A stretch of 64,000 nucleotides of DNA, from assembly GCA_001414345.1 (NCBI GenBank), contig LLCB01000063.1, positions 124,001 through 188,000 of the forward strand, written 5' to 3'. Under the pieces are notes generated by a model. It did no database searches. It saw only the letters and a list, made by a program, of their open reading frames with translations, and had not been told where the DNA came from. Position 1 is the first letter of the stretch. The number at the start of each line of letters is the position of its first letter. Positions 54,202-64,000 of the stretch are shown one piece after another. The position numbers and the translations under genes are program-made. This stretch comes from Hymenoscyphus infarciens (lineage: Eukaryota; Ascomycota; Leotiomycetes; Helotiales; Helotiaceae).

Positions 54202-56110
54202 TAGTAATCTATATCGAGTACTATTTATCTAAGCTACGTATTATTAATCTAGGGATATTATACTATACTAGTATAATTAAGTACTAGTATAAGTGCTTAT
54301 TATATACTAATACGCTTTTTTAATAAGTACTTCTATTTAAGTTATTTTAAGATATTAGTTAAGAGTATTAATCTTTAGTTTTTACGTATTAGTACGTAAC
54401 TTATTATTTCTAATTATATAAGGAATTATTAGAATTTTATTTTATTAAGTACTTTAGTAAAGCTATCTACTTTTTAATCTATTAATTTTATATATATTAG
54501 ATCTATAGTTTCTTTAACTAATAAGTCTCTTATATAGTAGTATTTAATAGCTATATACTTTATTCTTTTATAATATATAGAGTTATAGCCTAATTATAGA
54601 GCTTTTTTATTATTAGTATATAAAACGAATTTCTTTTATTTATAAAAACCTAGTTCTTTAACTAAGGCTATTATATAAATAGATTCTTTTAAGGCTATAT
54701 TTATAGCTATATATTTAGCTTTAGTTATAGATTAAGCTATAATACTTTATAGCTTAGAACGCTATATAATTAGTCTTCTAGCTAAGTAAAAAATATATCT
54801 AGTAGTTGATTTAGTACTATTAATATTACTAGTATAATTAGAGTTATAAAAGCTATTTATAAAATAGCTAGATATATCTTTTATTATATATATAATATAA
54901 TAGTAAATAGAAGTTTTTAGATATCTTAATATATACTTAGCTACTATAAAATATTCTTTAGAAGGGTTTAATATATATCTTAATAGTATAATAGTAGTAT
55001 AGGCGATATCTAGCCTAGTATAAATAAAGATATATAGTAGATAGCCGATTATTACTTAAAATAGTCTAGTATCTTCTAGACTAGCTTATTTAATCTTAGA
55101 ATCTATTAGTATATAGATAGGATTATAATTAAGAAGATTATACTTATCTAATACTTTAAATATATATTTTTCTTAGCTTAGTTTTAGCTATTTATTTTCC
55201 TTAATAATATCTACGCCTAGGTAGTCTTTAATAAGACTTAAGTCTTTAATAGTAAGGTATTTTTTAAGTTTATTAATAAGAGTTTTAATAAGTTCTTTTA
55301 TAAGTCTAATTATTACTAAGTTATCTATATATATATATATATATATACTAGTAGAATAATTTATATATATATATAAATTAGTACTTAGTACTTTAAAACC
55401 TAGTTCTAAAAGTATAGTAACTAGTATAGTAAACCAGATTCTAGCTAATTGTTTTAATCTATAGAGAGCTTTTAGAAGTTCTAAATATATAATTTAGTTA
55501 AGAGGGTTTTTTATATTTTCTAATATATTATTATATAACTTAGGAATATATAGGTATTTATTTATTTCTTTTAGAAAGGTAATATTTAGTTTTTCTATAT
55601 CTATATTCTCTTATATAAAAGCTAAAACTATATCGAATTTCTATATTATAAAGTTATATAGTAGTACTAAGGTAAATAAGACTTTCTAGCTTATTTACTT
55701 AATAATATCTACAAAGGAGTCTATATAGTCTCTTTTATATAACTATTTAAAACCTTTAGTTATAAATCGCGATTTAAATTCTATTATACTATTAGATTCT
55801 TTTAGTTTATAAACCTATCTTATCTTAATAGACTTAGCGTCTTTACTAGTATTATTACTAGTAATATTATTCTAAGTTTTATTACTTATAAGAGTATTTA
55901 ATTCCTTTTATATAGATCTAATCTAGTAGTTTTTATAAGAATTAATATTACTTATAGCTTCTTTATAGCTTTTAGACTCTAGAATAGTAGTATTAGATAT
56001 TTTATTAATAATAACCTTTTTAGTACTATTACTCTCTATTTTAGAGTTTAAATAAGCGAGTAATATATAGTAATATATAGCTATTAGCGCTTAAAGCTTA
56101 TCGATTTCTA

Positions 56111-56587
56111 TATAATAGTACGCTATTCTAGATTATTATATAATAGTATTATTCTAAATTATTAGTATTTATAAAAACTACTAATACCTCTAAGTACTAC
56201 TAATACCTCTAATACCTCTAGAGCTAAGATTATAAATAACCGATACTTATATAAGTAAAGTACTAAAGGTATTAATATCTGAAATTTATATATAGAAGAG
56301 ATTAAGGTTTAGATATTATATATTTAGCTTTCTAAAAGTTTAGAGGTTATATATTTAGCTTTTCAGCTCTTATTATTTAGTATTAGCTATATTAGATAGA
56401 GCTTAGTTATTATTATTATTAGAACTTAGTAGCTTCTAATCTCTTATATATAGACGTTTATATTTAGTATAGAAGAGAGATAGTTATTATTTTCTTTTAT
56501 ATTAGTACCTAGTATCTATATACGTTATTCTACTATACGTACTCTTATATATCTCTACTATAGTTATATATATTTTATACTATTATA
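56111..56587 (+). repeat. 5' LTR of the non-autonomous LTR element
   Basis: This 477-bp repeat includes three close ACTAATACCTC units and two copies of ATATATTTAGCTTT. It has the same length as its partner, with differences almost all transitions. Confidence 0.88.
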
Positions 56588-56999
56588 TAAAAACAATAAC
56601 TCTTCTTCGCTAGTAATAGCCTTAATAATATCTCTTTTCAAGCTTATTATTACTCTTTATTTAGAAGTCGATTTAGTCTTAATTTAGAATATTATAATAG
56701 TATTCTTATATAGCTAGGTAATTAGAGACTACTTAGATAGCTAGTAATACTAGGGTTTAGTATTTATATAGATAGCTAGTAAAAATCGTATTATAGATAC
56801 GTTAAGAGATTAGAATATACTAAGTATTCTTAAGAGTTCTAATAACCCTAGGTTTAGTAAATAAGTTAACTTATTATAGTTATCTAGAAGGCTTCTAAAT
56901 CTAATCTTATCTCTCTCTCTCTAAATCGATATCTTCGAAATATTAATACTATAAGGCGTTAAACGCTCTTCTAGAGCTATCTCTCTTTCTAAAAGCCGT

Positions 57000-57900
57000 A
57001 TAAATAGCACTTATATACTAAGATCTAGAAGATCTTAATAAAACAATAGTCGAAGAGACTAGTAAGACTTCTTAAATATAGACTAGATATAGTCGGTTAT
57101 ATAAGCTTTAGAAGTAGAGAATTAAGAAATAAGAAATTAGCTAGCCGAGCTAGAAAGATAGATAAGCGAGCTTATAATTTAAAGTTAATAAAACACTTCG
57201 TCTCTAAACCCTCTCTAATCTAACTCTCTTCTACTTCTAAGCTTGAATTTATACCTCTTTCAGCTATAGGCAGCTACTTCTAATACCTTCTAATAACCTC
57301 CTTCTAAGGCTACTCCCTTTTTTAAAAGACTCTCTAAACCCTCTCTAATCCGTAACTATATACTAAGACCTAGAAGATCTTAACGAAGTAATAAGTAAGA
57401 CTTCTCAGATATAGATAATATATATATAAGATAGTAGTATAAAAATAAAGAATAAAACAATTAGTTAGATAAGATAGACATAATTATAAGCGAACTATAA
57501 AGTTAATAACTTAAAAAACACTCTACCTCTAAACTCTTACTAATCTAACTCTCTTTTAAACCTTCGTTCGAACTCTTCTTTACTTTTTAAAGCCTACGTT
57601 TAGACCTCTTTCGCTTACGAGCCTCTGCCTCTAATACCTTTCTACCACTTCCCTCGAATCGGATACGAATTAGTACGCTCTCGAAAGGATAGTAACCTCT
57701 TAGCTGAGTTATTACTATCTACGACATTATTAACTTTTCCGTTTCTAACTTTACTCTAAGTCTCCGCCGACCTTAGACGAACTTATACTCTTTTTTTGAA
57801 TTCGAATAGAATATGAATCGGTATACTCTTAAAGTGAGCTCTTAACTAAGTTATCACTATTACCTATAACGTTATCTCTTAATATTCGCTTTCGACTCTA
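57000..57900. repeat. Internal tandem repeats of the non-autonomous LTR element
   Basis: A unit with CTATATACTAAGACCTAGAAG...TCTTAA and AAACCCTCTCTAATC-type sequence recurs with about 345-bp offset (about 57010 and 57355). A second pair, around GAATCGG...TATACTCT...AGTTATCACTATTACC, recurs near 57655 and 57810. A (CTTTTTAAA)n run lies at about 57927-57977. Boundaries are approximate. Confidence 0.55.
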
Positions 57901-59661
57901 TTCTAAATTCGCCTCTATCTCTACTTTAAACTTTTTAAACTTTTTAAACTTTTTAAACTTTTTAAACTTTAAACTTTTTCTAACCTACTAGATAGGATTA
58001 GACTATACTCTTTTAGTAAACGCGAATACTTATACTTTAATATTAAAGGATTAGAAACGAAGTCTCTTTTATAAGTATCTATAAAGTTAGTTATAATTCA
58101 GATCTCGCTTAGTATCTTATAAATAATTTTCAAAGTTTACTATATCGTTTAAGAGACTTTTATACTAAATATCTAGAAGAGCTAAGACTATCTTAACACC
58201 TCTCTAAATAGCTTAATATATAGGAATTAGATAAGAATTAGATAAAAGAGTTAATTTATAAAACTCTATTAATACTCTCTAATTCTAGTTACTCTTAATA
58301 AGGAACTTATAATAAAAACCTAAGATAAAATACTAACTAATAGAAATATTTAAAATTAATAAAGTAAAGAACTAAGACTAAGTTACTACTAAAATAGAGC
58401 TTATACCTTCTCTTCTTCTTCTAACTTATTATTCTCCTCTCTACTCTTCTAAGTATAAGAGGCTTAAATCGGCTCTTTCTCTACTACCTCCTTCTTATAA
58501 AGACGCTTCTTACCTCGATAACCTCTTATAACCGGCTTTAGAGAGGACGCTTATAAACTCTTTAGATAGGCTTTAAAGAGGACTTAAACCTAGGTTTAGA
58601 TAGAGGTCCTACTCTCTATAGTATAGTATAAGAACTATTAAATATTAGTAACTAAAACCCTTCTAATAAGTAAGAGGTACTTATAGTAACCTTAGTATAA
58701 AGCGCTTAAGTCTCTTCTAGAAGAGTAAACTATACCTTTAAACTATTCTTTAGTACCTCTATACTAGTAATAACTAATACCTTATCTAAGGCCTTAGTAG
58801 CCTTCTTAATCTCCTTCTTCTCCTTCTTAAGCTTAAGCTTACTAAACTCCTTTTTAATAAACTATAGCAACTACCTAAGTTAGAATAAATTTAGTATATA
58901 TTTAAGATTAAACTTACTAGGATATATATAGTATTCTACTTAATATAGCACTTATACTTCTTTAACTTTAGCTTCTTAAAAGTATATATATAATCTCTGT
59001 TCTAAGATTTTACTTAAAGATACTAAACGTAGTAGACTCGGTAGATAGCTAGAAGTGTACTAGGAGGATATAGAAGAGGTATTTTACTATATTAGATTAG
59101 CTTTAAATTAGGTCTAATTAAGAAGAGAAGAACTTACTTTTATATATATATATATAATATATATATATGTTCTTAGAGATAAGTTAATATATAAGAATAT
59201 ACCTAATTAGAAGGTATTCTTACTATTTATATTATTTAGATAAAAAGAAAAGAAAAAGAGAAGTTAAAATTAGAGAAAAGTCGCCTACTAATATACTACT
59301 TATAATAATAGCTATCGCTTTATAATTATTATTTATTACTTAATAATTACTATTATAATATATAATAATAGTAAGAATATAACAACTCTATAGTAGCGTA
59401 CTACTTTCTACTTAATAGCTAATTATTAGCCTCTCTTCTATTCGTATTCTATTATTATATAGTATATAGTAGTAAATAAAGAGTAATTAGCCTTTAAATA
59501 ATAATACTACTAGCTACTAACTCTACTCTAACTACTAGATACTATAATAGTAGATAAGTTATATTCTTTATAATAAAGAGATAAATAATACTCTAATCAA
59601 CCTAATACTATATCGATCGATAACTAAAGACTTAGACTAAGTCTTTTTAAAAGAGAGAAGA

Positions 59662-60138
59662 TATAATAATATACTATTCTAGATTATTATATAATAGTAC
59701 TATTCTAAATTATTAGTATTTATAAAAACTACTAATACCTCTAAGTACTACTAATACCTCTAATACCTCTAGAGCTAAGATTATAAATAACTAATACTTA
59801 TATAAGCAAAGTACTAAAGGTATTAATATCTAATATTTATATATAAAAGAGATTAAGATTTAGATATTATATATTTAGCTTTCTAAAGGTTCAAAGGTTA
59901 TATATTTAGCTTTTTAGCTCTTATTATTTAGTATTAGCTATATTAAGCAAGGCTCGGTTATTATTATTATTAGAACTTAGTAGCTTCTAACCTCTTATAT
60001 ATAGACGTTTATATTTAGTATAGAAGAGAGACAGTTATTATTTTCTTCTATATTAGTACCTAGTATCTATATACGTTATTCTACTATACGTACTTCTATA
60101 TACCTCTACTATAGTTATATATATTTCGTGCTATTATA
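59662..60138 (+). repeat. 3' LTR of the non-autonomous LTR element
   Basis: This is the 477-bp partner of 56111-56587. It keeps more C and G (for example TTTCGTGCTATTATA at its end against TTTTATACTATTATA), so the two LTRs were hit by RIP unequally. Confidence 0.88.
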
Positions 60139-60694
60139 TTCTAACGTATTTATATCCCTTTCTATAGAATTAACACGTCTACCTCTTAGTCTAAGGTTTA
60201 TATTAGAGCCTAGTCTTATAATATTATCTTATTCTAATTTATTAATATTATCTATATATATCTTGTTATTTAAGTCGTTGTTATTATTATTACTTAACTC
60301 TTTATATTCTATAAAAGTAGAACTATTACTCTCTAGACATATATTTATATAACTAGTTATTTCTTATAGATAATCCTAATCTATAGACTCTTCTTTTAAG
60401 AATATAAAGTAGTTTTCTTTTATAATAAATTCGTCTTTATATATAAGGTCTTCTTTTATTATAATATCTCTTATATTAATAACTTTCCTAAGTTCTAGTA
60501 TATATATAAGAAAGTTATTAGAAGACTCCTAGTCTACTAATATTCCTTTATATAACTTATTAGCTAGTTTTCCTTTAACGTTTTTAGCTCTTATTTCTTT
60601 TAATATTAAAGTATAATAAAGAGATCTAAGAGTACTTATATATAATATATCTAGACTTATACTAAATATATCTTTATATAGTATAGATTTTATA

Positions 60695-62027
60695 GTAAGA
60701 GTTAGAGCTATAGCTCGTAGGCTCTCTAAGCGAGATTACCTTCTATCTTAATTTCTAATACTCTCTTTTTAAAAATCTACTATAATTCTACCTCTTACTT
60801 AAAACTTACTAAATTAAAAATAGTAGACTAAATCCTCTCTTTCTCTTCTATATACGAATCTAGTTAAAATTAGTATATATTAAAACATGCTAGAGTACGC
60901 TAAGCTAGAGCTAATAGAAAATCCTAGAGCGCGATCTTTAAAGAATTAGACGTATCTAAATCTACTACGTAGAGGATCTATAAAGCGAACTCGAGCTAAA
61001 CTATATATAAAGAGAAGTAGTATTAAAAGAGACTACTATCTAAATACTATATATACTAAATTATTTGATTTATATCCTAAAATTATACTACTTATTATAT
61101 ATCTTTTATATAAGTTAAAAACGCTCTTAGCTTACCTATTTCTACTTATACGATTTAGCGAGAACTTTGCTAATATAACTACCGACGATGTATTATATAC
61201 CCTCGACTCTTTATTAGCCGACTTTAAGTAAAGAAACGTCTTACTTTTATATATTCTTATTAATAGTAGAGGACATCGGATTAGGCTACTACTTACTAGT
61301 AAAAGAGAGACTAGAGAAAGGTTATTTAGTTAGATAAGTATATATTTAAGCTTAGAAAGAGTAGAAGGGTTTAAGTAATATAGTATATAGACGAGAAGAG
61401 ATAATCGGACTATATTCGGTCGATATTTTAGTTAGAGAGAGTATCGGTTATAATTTAGAGCGTGATTAGTTAGGATTATAAATCCTCTTTTATCTTTTTA
61501 GAGAAGGAACCGAGATATAAAGAGGTTAATTCTCGAGCTTATAAGAACTAAGTTCTTAAGCTAGTTATCTTCTCTCTATTCGACAAGCTCGGCACTGATT
61601 ATATCTTTATAGAAGATAGCTTAAAAGTATATAAGAGATATACTTATTTAGCTAAGCTTAAATATAATATTTATAGCTTTAATTAGCCTTCTTCTTCGCC
61701 TAATTTAAATATAATAGAGAAGGTCTAGATAAAAGAAGAGTTAAAGAAGTTACTCTTTATACCGACTTCTAAGACTAGACTAGTTAAGGAGATTTAAAAG
61801 CTTTAAGATTTTGTAGATCTACGTGATTATAGACAATATACTAAGCAATTAACTTATAAGTTAGAGGATATTATTAAAGTAAAAGGATTAGCTACTATTT
61901 ATTAATAATATATATAAATTTTAAGATAAAAGACTTGAATTTAGATTTATAATAGATTTTTAAGTAATAAGTGTTAATTAGGTAGAGTTCGCTTAGAGAG
62001 CCTACGAGCTATGGCTCTAACTCTTAC
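60695..62027 (+). mobile_element. Tc1/mariner-type DNA transposon, RIP-degraded
   Basis: Inverted ends of about 38 bp (60695-60732 and 61990-62027; starting GTAAGAGTTAGAGC) are flanked by TA on both sides, the Tc1/mariner target. The 1,333-bp element encodes a decayed plus-strand transposase. Near 61600-61760 it reads YIFIEDSLKVYKRYTYLAKL, then PSSSPNLNIIEKV, the DDE-domain signature usually written SPDLNPIENVW, with W and Q codons turned to TAG. It lies within the integrase part of copia element 3. Confidence 0.88.
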
Positions 62028-64000
62028 TATTATATACTTAATTCTTTATATATATAATAGAACGAGCTATATAAGGCTAGAAGTAAAGTAGTATAGATTT
62101 TTCTAAATATATAGTAATTATATATTCTATTAAATATTAATTAAGTCTTTCTATAATACTATTCTACTTAGAACTATATAGACTAGTATAGTTATATATA
62201 ATACCTTAGTCTTTAATATAGGTATTCTACTTATTAGACTTAAATTCCTTAGTATTATCTAAGTATAGACCTTTAATACTTTTATTAAATTAATTTTTTA
62301 ATAAGTTATTTATTTTAACTAACTTATTAAAAGCTTTTAATTTATACTTTATAGTATATATAAATATAGCTCTAGTTTTATAATAAGTATATATAAGAGT
62401 ATATATTTTATTTAAAAGTCTTTTAATTCTAAGTAGACCTAGAATATCTATATTAAAATATTCTAAAGACTTAAAGTTATAATTACTTAGAGAGATATAA
62501 CTTATATTCTTAGTTATCTTTCCTTTATAATAATTTTTATAATTATCTAGTTCTTTCTTACTATTAGAATTAATAGTATATCTTTTAGTAAGTAATATAG
62601 TTTTTAATAATATATTAATATTAATATAATTTAATCTTTAATATAATAAGTTAATATTAAGCTCTTTTGTTTTTATAATATATAACGTTTTTTTAAGCTT
62701 TATATAATCTATATTAATATTAAGATAATAAGTATTATATTCCTAGTTTACGTTTATAGTTCTATCTAATAGCTTATTATAAGTATATACGTTCTTATTA
62801 TCTATACTAATATTAAAGCTACTCTTAGTAAGAGCTTTAGTTAAGATTAGAGTAGTAGTAATATCTAAGCTATAATTTATTTCTAATAAATTTATTTTAA
62901 TATTATTAGAACTTATTATTAGTATTATACTAACTCCTAGTATAGATAGCTTAGTACCGTCTACTATACTAATAGTTAGTCTTTTTATAGGTTTAAAGTT
63001 TAGAATCTAATCTTTATTAGATATATAATATTTAGTAGTACTAGAGTCTAGTATAACTTTAGACTCTTTAGATACTTTATAAGAAGTATTTAGTATAGCT
63101 ATATATAATACTTTTAAGGTACTATTATTATTGTTTTTTAAATTAGTACTACTACTAGTATTAGAACTAGTATTAGTACTAGTATTATTACTAGTATTAT
63201 TAGATTTCTTATTTAATTTTAGCTCTAGGTATAGTATTAAGCATTTAGAAATTATATATTCTCTCTTATTATAATAAGTATAAATAGGAATTTCATTTTC
63301 TTTATTTATAGCTTTATTAGCCTTTTTAGCTTTATTAGCTTCTAAATTATTACTAGATTCAATTATAGCTTCTTCTAATATAAGTTTAGATATAAGAATA
63401 TCTATATTAATTTTAGATAAATCTTTTCCTAGCTCTTTATATTTTCTTAATATAAAACCTTTGAAGCTACTATTAAGCCCTTTAAATATAATCTAAGCTA
63501 TATAGCTTTTAAACATTAGATATCTTAAGTCTTTAAGATATAAAGCTATACTCTATATAGTGCTTATATATTTATTAACGTTCTTATAAGAGCTTTAGCT
63601 AGATTTAATAATTATATCTAGGTATTAACTAATTAGATTAAAACTAGATTCCTTATATATAGCTATTATATACGCCTATATAGTATTAGAGCTAGTTTTA
63701 TCTTTAAATTAGTCTATATTATTAATAGATATAATAGACTTAATAGCCTCTAAGGCTTTTTAGCTATTTCTAGTATAGTTAGAGTTACGTTCCTTATATT
63801 TAATACTAAGCTCTACTAACCTAGGTTCTCTATTTATATAGTATAGATCTTTATTAAGTCTAGTAATAGATAAGTCTATATATAGTATAAATCTATTAAT
63901 TTCTAGAAAGAGTTTAGCCTCTCTATACTATTCTATATAGTTAGTTTTTCTAACTAATTTACGTTTAACAAAAGAGTATATTTTAGTTAAGAGAAGAACT

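Larger units (their letters stand above)
56111..60138 (+). mobile_element. Non-autonomous LTR element (LARD/TRIM-like), 4.0 kb
   Basis: Two LTRs of exactly 477 bp (56111-56587, 59662-60138) with ends TATAATAG...CTATTATA (TGTAATAG...CTATTACA before RIP) flank 3.07 kb. A perfect 5-bp duplication TTCTA borders the element (56106-56110, 60139-60143). A purine tract (AAAAGAGAGAAGA) directly before the right LTR suggests plus orientation. I see no reverse transcriptase, integrase or zinc knuckle. The interior holds tandem repeats (about 57000-57640 and 57660-57900) and a minus-strand coding-like stretch near 58600-58860 (KLKLKKEKKEIKKATKALDK). It probably depends on another element for movement. 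Confidence 0.85.
44880..64000. repeat. AT-rich RIP block filled with nested transposons
   Basis: From about 44880 to the window end the sequence is strongly AT-rich. TG and CA dinucleotides are almost absent while CG and TA persist, the pattern expected when RIP turns CpA into TpA. No intact protein-coding gene was found. Recognisable contents are listed separately: repeated unit, copia 2, copia 3, a non-autonomous LTR element and a Tc1-type element. Stretches 44880-45590, 46040-47420 and 53453-54270 hold repeat DNA I could not classify. Confidence 0.9.
54280..64000 (-). mobile_element. Ty1/copia retrotransposon 3, split by two insertions and cut by the window end
   Basis: Minus-strand pol remnants appear in the expected order when the insertions at 56111-60138 and 60695-62027 are skipped. 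RNase H (SITKAKYIAINIALKESI) lies at about 54670-54735, reverse transcriptase (YIDNLVII) near 55320-55345 and integrase (LDNTKEFKSN, then IIERLN, at about 62130-62280). A gag zinc-knuckle remnant (YNKREYIISKC) is at about 63245-63290. The left boundary is approximate and the 5' LTR must lie beyond 64000. All conserved Cys/His/Gln/Trp positions checked show RIP-type changes. Confidence 0.8.

Noticed and set aside
60128..60352. 74-residue plus-strand open frame, Leu/Ile/Ser-rich
   Set aside because: It starts inside the 3' LTR of the non-autonomous element, crosses its boundary into RIP-treated copia DNA, and its composition is what AT-rich sequence gives by chance.
44880..64000. Centromere or mitochondrial insertion as the cause of the AT-rich block
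   Set aside because: Transposon structure with target duplications and the CA/TG depletion explain the composition; no mitochondrial gene motifs were found. A centromeric role cannot be excluded but nothing in the sequence demands it.

Overview
The window looks like nuclear DNA of a filamentous ascomycete (Pezizomycotina, most likely a leotiomycete). It has compact genes with 46-113 nt GT-AG introns, fungus-specific families (2EXR, LaeA-like methyltransferase, AsaB-like oxygenase, Zn2Cys6) and long AT-rich blocks. In those blocks the dinucleotides CA and TG have almost vanished, which is the signature of repeat-induced point mutation (RIP). Gene positions and exon structures were worked out by eye from splice signals and frame continuity. 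No database search was run.

Layout. 1-4381 is a broken SET/MYND-type methyltransferase gene on the minus strand, split by a 2.0 kb hAT-like element (1358-3371; 8-bp target duplication AATGGACC). 4382-12112 is a complete, RIP-destroyed Ty1/copia retrotransposon with 153-bp LTRs and a 5-bp duplication. It is followed by a 0.5 kb inverted-repeat element (12123-12625). 13180-19547 is a gene island: AsaB-like oxidoreductase (+), CCCH zinc-finger protein (-), proteasome subunit Rpn7 (-) and cap methyltransferase Abd1 (+). 20191-23734 holds a tandem array of five very small, related cysteine/histidine proteins, of which two are broken. 24219-26327 is an eight-exon MFS transporter, and 26976-27061 is an intron-bearing tRNA-Arg(TCG).

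27.9-31.3 kb is a graveyard: a Zn2Cys6 regulator with a stop in its DNA-binding domain, a periodic GTAAGC motif cluster, an ABCA-type transporter fragment cut by an AT-rich inverted-repeat element, and an unrecognised pseudogene. 31409-44713 is a second gene island: 2EXR protein, secreted agmatinase-like enzyme, LaeA-like methyltransferase, clathrin light chain, Cdc37 and the mitochondrial ABC exporter Mdl1.

44.88-64.0 kb is solid RIP-treated repeat DNA with stacked insertions. A copia element (47735-53310, duplication AGAAC) sits inside an older repeated unit. A second copia element (about 54.28 kb to beyond the window) has been split by a 4.0 kb non-autonomous LTR element (56111-60138, 477-bp LTRs, duplication TTCTA) and by a Tc1/mariner element (60695-62027, TA duplication).

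The intact genes are mostly unlinked housekeeping functions (proteolysis, capping, endocytosis, Hsp90 clients, mitochondria). I see no convincing operon-like or biosynthetic cluster. The most unusual content is the small CGH-protein array, the periodic GTAAGC cluster, the non-autonomous LTR element with internal tandem repeats, and an extra coding-like region downstream of RNase H in the first copia element.
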